Positions 44,407 through 53,067 of a stretch of DNA of 53,067 bases are shown here, piece by piece. A program made the translations under genes and the position numbers. The notes under the pieces were generated by a model. It saw only the letters and a list, made by a program, of their open reading frames with translations. It made no database searches and had not been told where the DNA came from. This stretch comes from a virus. The DNA is taken from IMG/VR virus record IMGVR_UViG_3300044631_001108, positions 1 through 53,067 of that record. One strand, given 5' to 3'. Positions within the stretch are counted from its first letter, which is position 1. Each line of letters opens with the position of its first letter.

Positions 44407-45123
44407 ATGATCGCAGTCACCGTCGTCACGCCGTCCTACAAGCATCTTGAGAAAGAAGCCGTTAAACGCTTCAAAAAGCACTCAGGCTTGCCCGTGCAGG
44501 TGATTCGCGTCAAGGATGCTGAAGGATTTACCGCCAAGATGGAGCTAGACCGTTATTGCGGAAAGCAGAGGGTGGTGTTCTTCGATGTGGATTTTTGGCT
44601 CCTTCGTCCAGTGAAGTTTGACGCATGGGATGCGCCGCATTGGTATGCAACCCACGATTCCGCTGTCTTCAATCCTCATGCGTTTCCAAGCACGGACTGC
44701 GGACTATACAAGCTGGACAAGCTGCGCTATTTCAACAGCGGCTTCTTCATCTGCGACCTGCGCAATCCGATGCATCGCAAGGTGTTCCAGCGTGCTCGGC
44801 AGATTCACGCCAAGGTTCAGCGGAAGAAGTTTCCGAAGCCTGTGGATGTGACGGATCAGTTCTACCTGAACTATGCCGTGCAGGAGCTTGGGGTTGGCTT
44901 GAATCTGGTGCCATTGAAGTTCAATTACTATCACAAGGCTTCAGTCTGGGGGCAGGTGCCTTATATTCCGCGAGACATCATTGGCCTTCATGCGGCTGGA
45001 TACAAACGCGAGGACAAGTTGCAGGCGCTACAAGTTCAGGAGCAAGTCTTCAAGCAAGACAACCTGATTGTCTGCGCAGAAGCCTATCAATTTGAAACCG
45101 CTCGTATTTTTGACATGCGATGA
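44407..45123 (+). CDS. GT8-like glycosyltransferase
   Basis: 238 aa. MIAVTVVTPSYKHLEKEAVK, then VVFFDVDFWLLRP (D60-V-D62), the metal-binding DxD of GT-A enzymes, and C-terminal GLHAAGYKRED, the HxxG metal-binding end seen in GT8. It transfers a sugar from a nucleotide sugar; acceptor unknown. ATGA overlap with the next GT gene. Confidence 0.8.
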   Translation: MIAVTVVTPSYKHLEKEAVKRFKKHSGLPVQVIRVKDAEGFTAKMELDRYCGKQRVVFFDVDFWLLRPVKFDAWDAPHWYATHDSAVFNPHAFPSTDCGLYKLDKLRYFNSGFFICDLRNPMHRKVFQRARQIHAKVQRKKFPKPVDVTDQFYLNYAVQELGVGLNLVPLKFNYYHKASVWGQVPYIPRDIIGLHAAGYKREDKLQALQVQEQVFKQDNLIVCAEAYQFETARIFDMR

Positions 45124-45743
45124 AACCTCTAATTTCGATTATTCATTCAATTCATGGATCGTGGCCCATCATAGCACAAGAAGCTTCTGATAGAGTAAGC
45201 CGATTTTGCGGCCCCCTATCTGTGATAAGTGAATCTTTTGATCCTAAAGATGTTATTAGGGCAAGATTTACATCTTTGTTAAAATTTGATAGGCCCGTAT
45301 GGATGATGGATGCTGATTTATGGTTTGTGAGGCCATATACATTACCAGTAATTTCTGGCGATGTGATAATTGGTTCATTGAATGAACATGCTCCAGCCGA
45401 TGCTGTTTTAGGTGGGAAATTCAAGGGTCTAGATTTCAAGACAAGAGACACATTTAATCTCTCCTTGGTGTCTTTGGATATGGGTTCCGAAAGAATAAGA
45501 CAATGCGTTCAGATGGCCATCATTTACATGGATGAACATTTTGGAAAAGATGTTCCAAATCATGCTGAGGTCTTTTTGAATCGTTCAGCTAGAGAATTGG
45601 GAATTATGGTTGCCAGAATGTCCAACTATCTGAATTGGTGTGGCAATCAAAATATCTCTCATAAGACCATAGCCCTTCATGCGGCGGAACAAAAAAACAA
45701 GTTACAATGGCTAAGAGAGGGGGCGTCAAAAGTAAATGCCTGA
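45120..45743 (+). CDS. Second GT8-like glycosyltransferase
   Basis: 207 aa. PVWMMDADLWFVRP (D64-A-D66) and an IALHAAEQKN end parallel the previous gene, but overall sequence is divergent and the DNA is clearly AT-richer, so it is an independent acquisition and not a duplication. Confidence 0.75.
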   Translation: MKPLISIIHSIHGSWPIIAQEASDRVSRFCGPLSVISESFDPKDVIRARFTSLLKFDRPVWMMDADLWFVRPYTLPVISGDVIIGSLNEHAPADAVLGGKFKGLDFKTRDTFNLSLVSLDMGSERIRQCVQMAIIYMDEHFGKDVPNHAEVFLNRSARELGIMVARMSNYLNWCGNQNISHKTIALHAAEQKNKLQWLREGASKVNA

Positions 45744-46290
45744 TTCATTTGGTATATTTTCTCCACATGAAAGAGCGCATCGCTTTTGCAAGCCGGTGGC
45801 AGATTCAATTATCTCATTTCATCACTTCCATTGTCCTAATTTGCCAATTGTTGATTATGGTTGTGGAGATGGATCATACGTCAACTCATTTTTAGAAAAT
45901 GGAATTTTAGCGCTTGGAATAGAAGGAGTTTCTCAAGATATTAATGCACCCGTTATTGAGATAAATTTATGCGAACCAGTTTGTTTCTACACCGATAGAA
46001 TGTCGGTCAGTCTTGAAGTTGCGGAGCATATTCCAGCCAAATACATGGAGGTGTTTTTGACTACAATTACCCGTGGTGCCAAATTTGTGGCCTTGTCATG
46101 GGCTATTAGAGGGCAACACGGCCTTGGTCACGTTAACTGCTTAGACAATCACGAAGTCATTGCCCAAATGCAGAATATGGGCTTTGACATTATGATAGAC
46201 GAAACCGATAAATCCAGGGCATCAATACCATCAAATGATTCATGCCCTTGGTTTAAGAATACATTTTTCTTCTTCAAATCAAGAATATGA
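45736..46290 (+). CDS. SAM-dependent methyltransferase
   Basis: 184 aa, class I fold. Motif I PIVDYGCGDGSYV (38-50), an acidic strand-end (ALGIEG), SLEVAEHIPAKYMEVFL and LSWAIRGQHGLGHVN. Small-molecule or glycan methyltransferase is likelier than DNA methyltransferase as no NPPY motif exists. AT-rich. Confidence 0.8.
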   Translation: MPDSFGIFSPHERAHRFCKPVADSIISFHHFHCPNLPIVDYGCGDGSYVNSFLENGILALGIEGVSQDINAPVIEINLCEPVCFYTDRMSVSLEVAEHIPAKYMEVFLTTITRGAKFVALSWAIRGQHGLGHVNCLDNHEVIAQMQNMGFDIMIDETDKSRASIPSNDSCPWFKNTFFFFKSRI

Positions 46291-46832
46291 GCGAACCTAT
46301 CTGGACAAATAATTGGGCGTGCAACCACTACTCATCATGGCTGAAGCACCTTGGAAAGTTTACCGGCAAGGAGGCCCACGCTTTGGAAATCGGCGTTTGC
46401 GAGGGTCGCTCAACGTGCTTTTTCACTCAGAATATCCTGACGCATCAAGACTCAACCATGACATGCGTTGATCCGTTTTTGATATCAACCGAGGAGCGAT
46501 TCTGGCATAATGTGGATGCTCTAAATTGCAGGTCTAAAATCACCTTGTTTAAGGCCAAAAGCGATGATGTTTCCTTGGAGGCAAAGAAGTGGGATTTTGT
46601 TTACATTGACGGCCATCACGGGGCGAGGTTCGCTTTGTTTGATGCCGTTCGTTCTTGGAATGCGCTCAAAAAGGGCGGCATCATGATATGGGATGATTAT
46701 CAATGGAGAATGAACGAACTCAGTCGTCTGGACTGCCCCAAGATGGGAATCGACATGTTCCTCAACATCTGCGAGCGCGAGTTGAAGATTCTCCACATGT
46801 ATCACCAAGTCATTGTTGAAAAAACCGCATGA
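46287..46832 (+). CDS. SAM-dependent methyltransferase, family 24-like
   Basis: 181 aa. ALEIGVCEGRSTCFF (motif I), CVDPF, KWDFVYIDGHHGARF and GGIMIWDDYQW match Methyltransf_24, often involved in cell-surface or glycan methylation. ATGA overlap with the previous gene. Confidence 0.85.
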   Translation: MSEPIWTNNWACNHYSSWLKHLGKFTGKEAHALEIGVCEGRSTCFFTQNILTHQDSTMTCVDPFLISTEERFWHNVDALNCRSKITLFKAKSDDVSLEAKKWDFVYIDGHHGARFALFDAVRSWNALKKGGIMIWDDYQWRMNELSRLDCPKMGIDMFLNICERELKILHMYHQVIVEKTA

Positions 46833-47050
46833 AATACACCACCCCGCAAATTATCGCCATGATGCTCGATTGGAAGTCTTGGCGCGAGGACGAAGGCTAT
46901 CTGACCAATGGCCGCGTGAAGATGTTCTACGGCATCCGGGCATACGAGTGCGTTGACTTCTATCCCAAAGTCCTGTGGGATTGCAATGCGCTCAGCTACT
47001 TCCTCACCCGCCCGTTTTGGTGGTATCTGAACCGCAAAGTCAGGTCTTGA
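46829..47050 (+). CDS. Unknown 73-aa protein
   Basis: ATGA overlap with the methyltransferase. Aromatic-rich (MMLDWKSWREDEGYLTNGRV, RPFWWYLNRKVRS). Not recognised. Last gene of the island. Confidence 0.6.
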   Translation: MKYTTPQIIAMMLDWKSWREDEGYLTNGRVKMFYGIRAYECVDFYPKVLWDCNALSYFLTRPFWWYLNRKVRS

Positions 47051-47074
47051 CCTCCTACTTATTTCCCGTAAGCT
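47047..47074 (+). promoter_or_regulatory. Promoter TTGACC-N16-TAAGCT
   Basis: -35 TTGACC (47047-47052), spacer ending CCG, -10 TAAGCT (47069-47074), 10 nt to the ATG at 47085. AGGAG lies between, so this one keeps a ribosome-binding site. Confidence 0.55.
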
Positions 47075-47084
47075 AGGAGCTATT

Positions 47085-47312
47085 ATGCCATACCCCAAGG
47101 TCAATCTTCTAGGAAAACGATTCGGACACCTTAAAGTTGTCGAGTTCATGGAGCGAAATGCCCACTGCAACTCGATCTGGGCCTGCGTTTGCGACTGCGG
47201 CGAATTGACCACGGCATACTACCAGCACCTTGTTCAAGGCGATAAGAAGTCCTGCGGCAAATGCGGTATCATCAAGCGCGGGGTGAAAAAGGGAACGAAA
47301 AGGAAGGCTTAA
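47085..47312 (+). CDS. Small WxCxC/SCGC zinc protein, copy 3
   Basis: 75 aa. RFGHLKVVEFMERNAHC, SIWACVCDCGELTTAYYQHL and KKSCGKCG align with the copies at 16071 and 16428 but are diverged. Basic tail (RGVKKGTKRKA). The stop shares TTAA with the convergent gene. Confidence 0.75.
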   Translation: MPYPKVNLLGKRFGHLKVVEFMERNAHCNSIWACVCDCGELTTAYYQHLVQGDKKSCGKCGIIKRGVKKGTKRKA

Positions 47313-47944
47313 GCCTCGTTCATCCAGCAACGAGGATCATACACCACGTCAGGGTCAGTCTCCTTCACAATCGGAAAATGCACTTTGAGCCGCAGGTTGC
47401 AATGGCAAGCTGCACACACCTTCAACTCCGCATCCTTGCTCGTCCTCTTTGACCGCATGAAATCCGTCACCTTTGACAGCAAATCCCGTGTATGACACCC
47501 TATGCAAAACTCAGTGAGTTGATCCGTGTTCTTCGGGCATGTGGCGCAAATAGCAGCCCTGCGTTCAGCCTCCTCTTGGCTTACCTGTCCTTCATGCCAG
47601 CGTGCCTCCACGGCCTTGTAGAACTTCTTCATCATCTTCCACGCTGAGACTTTCGCTTCCCGGTCAGGCCGAATCTCGTCGCACCATTCGGGGATATACT
47701 GGCAGATAAAGTCAGCCATCATGATTTCGATGGTCAATGGCTCCTTGATCCCGTTGCCAGCCAGATGCGCTTTTACGTCCGCTATGAGCGACGACCAGCC
47801 GTAGCTGACAAGAACCACCTTGGTTTCCTCGACCTTGTAGAACCAGCCGTAGGGGTCGCCAACAACCGTGCAATCTGGGAACATGCCGCGAAGTCGCTCT
47901 TTGGTGAACTTGGGGATTTCGATGGTGCGGATTAGCTCTTTCAT
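47309..47944 (-). CDS. Unknown 211-aa zinc-binding protein
   Basis: The N-terminal half is alpha/beta (VVGDPYGWFYKVEETKVVLV). From about 130 there are two or more Cys clusters: CATCPKN, FCIGCHTRD, VCAACHCNLRLKVHFP, then a final RCWMNEA, a zinc-binding pattern seen in phage proteins next to large structural genes. ATGA overlap with the giant gene. Function unknown. Confidence 0.7.
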   Translation of the reverse strand: MKELIRTIEIPKFTKERLRGMFPDCTVVGDPYGWFYKVEETKVVLVSYGWSSLIADVKAHLAGNGIKEPLTIEIMMADFICQYIPEWCDEIRPDREAKVSAWKMMKKFYKAVEARWHEGQVSQEEAERRAAICATCPKNTDQLTEFCIGCHTRDLLSKVTDFMRSKRTSKDAELKVCAACHCNLRLKVHFPIVKETDPDVVYDPRCWMNEA

Positions 47945-50900
47945 CGTCTCATTGCTCTTTGGAGGGCAAGATCACGCATGGCGTCTGCCTTGTCTGAGAT
48001 GTAGTCCTTAGCGCGTTCAGCGGGCATTTGCAAGGCTCTAGGGCCGTAGCGCAGGATCATCTGCTTGTAGAGCTTGCCCGTCTCAAGGCTGTAAGCGTCG
48101 GCTTCTTCCTGCGTCAAACGGCGGCGGTAGCGTCCTTTGCCCACCATGCGGTATTCGGCATTGGCGGGTGTCAGCCAGATTCCACGGGCGTTCAGAGCGC
48201 CAAGCATCTGGTATTCAGGCTCGTCCTTGAGCTTGCCAAAATCACGGCTGCCGGGGTATGCGTTCTTCTGAATCTTGTTGCCAAGAATATCGTAGTAGTC
48301 GTTGCCAACGTAGCGTCGGTAAACCGGGATGTGCGATGCGACTTTCTCGTAGAACGTGGTGTAACGGCGCATGTCAGGTGCCGTCATGTAATCAATGTCC
48401 TTGAGGAAGCGAGGCATGAATCCGCCAGCCCATCCTGCCAAAACCTGTCCCAAGCGTCCGATGGCCTTTTCAGCCGGGTCTTTGGTGGCGAGGTCGTTGG
48501 CGAACAACTGCCCAAGCTGAGCAAGGGCGGGGATTTCCAGCGAGGATTGCACGCCAGAAACGCCAGCGGTGATGACTTGGTTGGCAAATCCCTTTGATTT
48601 CCATTCATCGGGCGAATAGCGAATCATGTCAGAGACGTTGCCGATAGCAGCCAGCAATGCGCTTGGAAGCCAGTTCTGGTAGTTGAACACCTTGTCGCCG
48701 AATCCAAGGGTGTATTCGCGCTGGCCTTCAGAGAGCTTCTGCTTCTTCTGTGCAGGAGTAAGGTTATTCCAGCCGCCGTTGATGAACCAACCGCGCTTCT
48801 TGTCATCCGGCTCGTCTGAGATAGCCCTGATAAGTTGAACACCAATGGCTGTCACCACAACGCCCACAATCTGATTGCGCCAAATGGAGTCACGGAAAGC
48901 CTGCTGTGCGTTTTCCAGCTTGGCGTTGTCAGCTTCATAAAGTCGAAGGAGTCCAGCCAGCGGAATAAAGCTCACAGACTGGTTGAACTTGTTGCCTGCA
49001 AATCGGGCGAATCGGACGCCCGTGATGTTCGTTCCCTGTTCAGCGATGAAGTTGAGCGCATTCCAGACAACGTAGTTGATGGCGTTCCACGGGTCTTTTT
49101 TCACAGCCCAATCCGCTTCAGCCTGCTTCAACCGCTCTTTGGTCGAAGTCATGATGCGCGTGTCGAAGGAACGCACAAGATTGTAGAAGTGCCCGCCAAC
49201 GCCAGTCGGGTCAAGCGTCATTGCCGATTCAGCCGCAAGATAGTCTTGGTTCTCAACCTTGAGTCCTAGCTTGGATAGTTCGTCATACATGTCGGCTTCT
49301 GCCAGCGAATTGAGGTAAGCCTCATCTCGTTTATTCGTTGGATATTTACCACCAAAATACGGGTCTTTGGCAACAAGACGATCCTTGTAAATCTTGAGGT
49401 CGGACTTCAGCGTGATGTCCCGAATCTGCTCAGGCGTGATGTTGGATTGGAGCATGGCGGCGTGAAGAGTGCCACCCTTCGTCACAATCACGTTGAAGCC
49501 GTCTAGGGCTTGCAGGAGACGGCTCATGAACTGCATGAAGCGTCCAAGAACAGCCTTCACCGCATTCGGGTCTTTAGCTACCAAGTCTGCCACCACCTGA
49601 TAATGAGCAACCTCTTTGAGCGAGTTCACCTTCTTGAAGGGGTCGTTAGCACCAGACTCAAGGAATGATATGTCACCCGTCCAAAGATACTGCCAAGCGC
49701 GATTCATAGCAGATGGGAAAGACAGCAAATGCCTCGCGTAATCGCTGAACATTGTAGTGATAGCCTTAACAGCACCAGCCACATCGCCTTTGGCAAAGGC
49801 GGTAACCGCCCTCGCCACATGGATGCCCACGATATTGATTCCCGTGGCGTTGAGGAAGGACAAGCCAATCGAGATGATGGTATTCCAGCCAGACAGAACC
49901 GATGACACCCAGAAGTTTGCCATCAACTCAGCCATCGGAACCTGCGAAGCCGCCTCAAGCTCCATCAGGAACTCGCGTCCCAACTTGTTCCGCTTGGCCT
50001 TGTTCAGTGTGTCATCCTGAAGTTGCTCGGCAAGGTCGCGTAGTTTCGCCTTCTCAGCCTCAGTGAACTTCATCTTGATGCCGAACTTGTCGCCAAGGAT
50101 GGCAACCAACTCGTCGTTGTCGAAAACGCCAAGATTGACTGCTTCAAGGATGCGATTGCGCGAGTCATTGAGTGCTTTTGCAGCTTTCTTCTTGTCTTGA
50201 TTTGCAAGCATGTCGCGATTTTTGTCAATCATGTCATTGATGATCTTCTCGCGCTCGCTGTTCCAAGATTCAGCGAAGTAATCGGCAACCATCTTCTTCT
50301 GGTCATCGGACATGTCGCGGAAGGCTTCATTGTCCATCACCTCGGCGAGGATGTTCTTGCGGACTTGCTCAACCGTGGAGCCTTTCTGGCTGAATAGCTG
50401 CTTCCACTGTATTGCCTTGCCAGACGGGCCTTTGATGTTCTTGCGGGCAACGTTGATTGCGCGTGCAACCTTGGCAAGAGTCGGGTCTTTGACACCAGCT
50501 TCGACTTCTTTGCCTTGCTCAGCGCGTTTCCGGGCTGTCTTGGCCATCTTCTCACGTTTAGGCTTTGTGGAGGCGTTGCCACGATTCACAAATTGATTAA
50601 AGACATCAACCATCTCTTTTTTGGTTTTCTCCAATTCAGCAAGAACCTCTTCTCGCGTCATTTGAGAGATAGCATCACGATCTGCGGCAGAAAGAGACTT
50701 CATAGCAGCAGATTTGGAATCAATGTCCTTTAACCTGCGCATCAACGCCCCATATTTCCTAACCAAATCTTTGAATTTCTCCCAAAGACTTCTGCCTTCC
50801 GCATCCAAGGATGCCTCGCCTTCCGCCAAATCAATCGCATCCTGATCTTCTTCAACTGCGGCTTCCGTTGCCTCAGCAGCAGCCGTAGCAGCTTGTTCAT

Positions 50901-53067
50901 CCACCTTCGGAATCTCATTGGACAGATTCGCCTTCACCTGTGGCAGCGAGCCTTCCATCTTGTTGTTCACGGCCTCGGTGCCGTTTTTCTTCATCTTCTT
51001 CTCAGTCTGCAACTGCTCAAATGAGAACTTGGTGCGAGGATCGTCGTAGATGTATTGAACGCTGCGCAAAAGCTGGCCCGCTTCTGTGCTAAGACCGTCA
51101 AAGTAATCAGCAATTGTGTCGCTGATCTTCTCCGCCTGCGCCTTTTGGGAAGGGGTTCTGGCCTTGTTGATGGCGTTCTTGGAGCGTTGAAGAATCTGCG
51201 CCGTCAAAATGAGTTCAGCGATGTTGCCCCCAATCTTGTGCAAGCCAAGCTCTAGGCGAAAATCTTCGTTCTCCTTGAGCTTCAAGTAAATGTCTTGCAG
51301 CGTCAGCCCATCGTTTTCAAGGCTTGTGAGCAACCTTGCAGCGGCATCCTGATACAATCCCGCAGCCATCTTCGCGTGCGGTAGAATCTCGTAATCCTTG
51401 ATCGGACGGCCTTCATAATCGGCAAACTCAGCGGTGCCTTTTGCCGCCTCGCCAATATCCGCCTTGAACTGGCTGACAGCCGAGCGTTGTGCTGGCGTTT
51501 GAGCGTAGGAGTAACGCACGCTCACATCCTCGTCCTCAACAGGCTCAAACTCAGAGCCGTTCCAAGTATAGCGTCCAGTGTCCTCAACGCGCTTGATGGC
51601 GGCTTCAATGCGTTGTTCAACCTCGGCGATGAATGGCTTCTTCGCGTCTGCCAGCACTTCGTCTGATGCCACCCATTCGTCCAACGCGCTCGTGTCCTCC
51701 TGCGCAGCATTAATAATGTCCTGCGGGAGACGCTTGGCGAGTTCGGCATCGACGTTCTCAATCGAGTATTTGCCAGCATCACGAAGCTCATTGGCAACCT
51801 TGTCCCACTCCACATCATGCCGCCTGCCCTTTCGAGCAATCTCCACCAACGGCTCCAGCTTTGGATCACGCACGTCAGGTGATGCCAGTTCCCATGCAGC
51901 AAGAACGTCGTTATCCTGAATCGCGCTGTTGTATGCCGATTCCTCAAAACGCTGCTGAACGTCGTCAGGCCAGCTATCGACATCTTCGTTGTCAGCGGTG
52001 AAGCCTTCGATACGCTGAATCGCGTCATCCATCGTCAGAAGAGCGGGATTGCTGAGAGACTGCATCGCGCCTGTGGGAAGGATGACGATGGAATTTGGCT
52101 CAAATTGGTCGTTTTGCAGCGCCGCATTGTCCGCGTACATGTCCTGCACGATCTTGTCAAACTCGGCTTGCGTCAGGTTGTCCACAAGCTCGCCAGTCTT
52201 GCTGAAAAGCTCGGAAAGCGGCACAGACGGGCCATTCTGTTTTGGCATCTGCTCGTAGGCTTTGCGCACGCCAAAGAACACTTCAAGCTGACGTGGAGTG
52301 TAGGACGTAGAACGCGCTGCTTGCTGCCCTGCCGCGCTGTTTTGGGCGGATTCGGAGGCGTAGGAGATGGATGCCTGAGTGCCGCTGCCAAACATCACAA
52401 TTGCATCTCCCTTGGCGATGTTCTCGCTGGAATATGGCGCGGTGGCTTTGCGTTGTTCGGGTGTCAGTTTTTGACGGGCTTGGACATCGCGGGCTTCGAT
52501 TTCAGCCGCGTTGTTTAGGTATCGAAGCTGACTTGTTGGTTGTTCGCCAGTCTCCCCAAACGCTCTTTCTCTTGAATCATAAATGGCCTTTATCAAAACG
52601 TCGGCAGCCGCTTTCTCTTGGGGCTGCATGAATTGAGTCGCAGACTCCCAAGACTCCAGCATTTCGATAGCGGATTCATCTGGAATCTCCATCCCAAGGG
52701 TAGTCAACTCGCCACTTCCGTAGCGTTCTCGAAGTTGGTCTTTGATTTCCACGCGCCTACTTGGCGGCACTGATCTAGTCCACCACACCCGAAGATTTCT
52801 AGCGACTTCTGCTACTTCTTGATCGCGTGGGAGATTTGCCAGTTCGGCGGCTGGACTGCTGCCGGTCGCAAACCCCTCTTGCTCTTGAATCCAGTGCTGG
52901 ACTTCGTGTAGGAGTATATTCAACACCCCATCGGAGGCGTCTGGATGAATGCGGATTCCATTGCCCGCAAAAACGCCGCCAGATTTCAGGGACGAGTCCA
53001 GCCTAACTGGGATATTTCTGGATTTCGGGTATGCTTTAAACAACTCTGGATGATCCAGCCAGTTTTC
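47941..53067 (-). CDS. Giant polyvalent virion protein, N-terminus beyond window
   Basis: At least 1,708 aa; the frame continues past the right edge, where it reads NWLDHPELFKAYP, typical of a large polyvalent protein. A zincin motif, NILLHEVQHWIQEQEGFA, lies near the visible start. Several helical, charged segments follow (about 700-900). The last 700 residues include hydrophobic stretches (SSVLSGWNTIISIGLSFLNA, FRDSIWRNQIVGVVVTAIGV) and resemble LPD38-type regions of ejected internal virion proteins. It is probably delivered into the cell with the DNA. The start lies outside the window. Confidence 0.8.
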   Translation of the reverse strand, partial: ENWLDHPELFKAYPKSRNIPVRLDSSLKSGGVFAGNGIRIHPDASDGVLNILLHEVQHWIQEQEGFATGSSPAAELANLPRDQEVAEVARNLRVWWTRSVPPSRRVEIKDQLRERYGSGELTTLGMEIPDESAIEMLESWESATQFMQPQEKAAADVLIKAIYDSRERAFGETGEQPTSQLRYLNNAAEIEARDVQARQKLTPEQRKATAPYSSENIAKGDAIVMFGSGTQASISYASESAQNSAAGQQAARSTSYTPRQLEVFFGVRKAYEQMPKQNGPSVPLSELFSKTGELVDNLTQAEFDKIVQDMYADNAALQNDQFEPNSIVILPTGAMQSLSNPALLTMDDAIQRIEGFTADNEDVDSWPDDVQQRFEESAYNSAIQDNDVLAAWELASPDVRDPKLEPLVEIARKGRRHDVEWDKVANELRDAGKYSIENVDAELAKRLPQDIINAAQEDTSALDEWVASDEVLADAKKPFIAEVEQRIEAAIKRVEDTGRYTWNGSEFEPVEDEDVSVRYSYAQTPAQRSAVSQFKADIGEAAKGTAEFADYEGRPIKDYEILPHAKMAAGLYQDAAARLLTSLENDGLTLQDIYLKLKENEDFRLELGLHKIGGNIAELILTAQILQRSKNAINKARTPSQKAQAEKISDTIADYFDGLSTEAGQLLRSVQYIYDDPRTKFSFEQLQTEKKMKKNGTEAVNNKMEGSLPQVKANLSNEIPKVDEQAATAAAEATEAAVEEDQDAIDLAEGEASLDAEGRSLWEKFKDLVRKYGALMRRLKDIDSKSAAMKSLSAADRDAISQMTREEVLAELEKTKKEMVDVFNQFVNRGNASTKPKREKMAKTARKRAEQGKEVEAGVKDPTLAKVARAINVARKNIKGPSGKAIQWKQLFSQKGSTVEQVRKNILAEVMDNEAFRDMSDDQKKMVADYFAESWNSEREKIINDMIDKNRDMLANQDKKKAAKALNDSRNRILEAVNLGVFDNDELVAILGDKFGIKMKFTEAEKAKLRDLAEQLQDDTLNKAKRNKLGREFLMELEAASQVPMAELMANFWVSSVLSGWNTIISIGLSFLNATGINIVGIHVARAVTAFAKGDVAGAVKAITTMFSDYARHLLSFPSAMNRAWQYLWTGDISFLESGANDPFKKVNSLKEVAHYQVVADLVAKDPNAVKAVLGRFMQFMSRLLQALDGFNVIVTKGGTLHAAMLQSNITPEQIRDITLKSDLKIYKDRLVAKDPYFGGKYPTNKRDEAYLNSLAEADMYDELSKLGLKVENQDYLAAESAMTLDPTGVGGHFYNLVRSFDTRIMTSTKERLKQAEADWAVKKDPWNAINYVVWNALNFIAEQGTNITGVRFARFAGNKFNQSVSFIPLAGLLRLYEADNAKLENAQQAFRDSIWRNQIVGVVVTAIGVQLIRAISDEPDDKKRGWFINGGWNNLTPAQKKQKLSEGQREYTLGFGDKVFNYQNWLPSALLAAIGNVSDMIRYSPDEWKSKGFANQVITAGVSGVQSSLEIPALAQLGQLFANDLATKDPAEKAIGRLGQVLAGWAGGFMPRFLKDIDYMTAPDMRRYTTFYEKVASHIPVYRRYVGNDYYDILGNKIQKNAYPGSRDFGKLKDEPEYQMLGALNARGIWLTPANAEYRMVGKGRYRRRLTQEEADAYSLETGKLYKQMILRYGPRALQMPAERAKDYISDKADAMRDLALQRAMRR

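Noticed and set aside
1-53067. CRISPR arrays, insertion sequences, integrase or attachment sites
   Set aside because: No spaced direct repeats of CRISPR type, no transposase and no recombinase motif were seen on either strand.

Overview
The window is a stretch of a tailed dsDNA bacteriophage genome (Caudoviricetes). A gene runs off each end, so it is a fragment or the cut form of a circular map. Evidence for a phage: large terminase, portal, scaffold-like protein, probable major capsid protein, tail fibre, CHAP endolysin, a RecE/RecT pair, SSB-like, RuvC-like and MazG-like proteins, and many tiny genes joined by ATGA stop/start overlaps. No integrase, DNA polymerase or tape-measure gene is visible. 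A very large polyvalent virion protein (over 1,700 aa) and a long coiled-coil portal suggest a podovirus-like particle. The host is not identified. Promoters are classical TTGnnn-N17-TAnnnT sigma70 type, which argues against Bacteroidetes; base composition is near half GC by eye.

Layout. (1) 1-10.6 kb, minus: DnaB helicase, a replisome organiser, a wHTH/T5orf172 fusion, pentapeptide protein, RuvC, MazG, SSB, RecE-like nuclease, RecT, a Cro-like regulator, and a strong structured-RNA candidate at 8604-8740. (2) 10.7-14.3 kb: an HNH homing gene, then a minus-strand run of short unknown genes separated by GC-rich hairpins and preceded by A-rich leaders without Shine-Dalgarno sequences. (3) 14.3-20.1 kb, mostly plus: candidate small terminase, a Zn-knuckle HNH endonuclease, two near-identical small zinc proteins, a second replisome organiser and DUF6378. 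(4) 20.2-31.5 kb, minus: TerL, scaffold, portal, a glycosyltransferase, a three-domain glycosyltransferase split by an intein, XRE regulator, tRNA-Trp, DUF6321 and a Dps-like ferritin. (5) 31.8-40.6 kb, plus: capsid protein, fibre, a PAS-domain protein, DUF1353, a metallophosphoesterase split by a second intein, and the lysis genes. (6) 40.6-42.1 kb, minus: a small cassette with an adenine methyltransferase and a HAD phosphatase. (7) 42.6-47.3 kb, plus: two structural proteins and a sugar-modification island (two GT8-like enzymes, two methyltransferases). (8) 47.3-53.1 kb, minus: a zinc protein and the giant virion protein.

The most unusual points are: a genome-wide promoter family whose -10 lies 5-10 nt before the start codon on both strands, predicting leaderless or near-leaderless mRNAs; a pseudoknotted RNA candidate next to recT; two LAGLIDADG inteins in non-replication hosts (a glycosyltransferase and a phosphoesterase); a phage Dps with all four ferroxidase ligands at canonical spacing; a PAS domain among late genes; and a split virion module in which capsid and portal/terminase genes lie on opposite strands.
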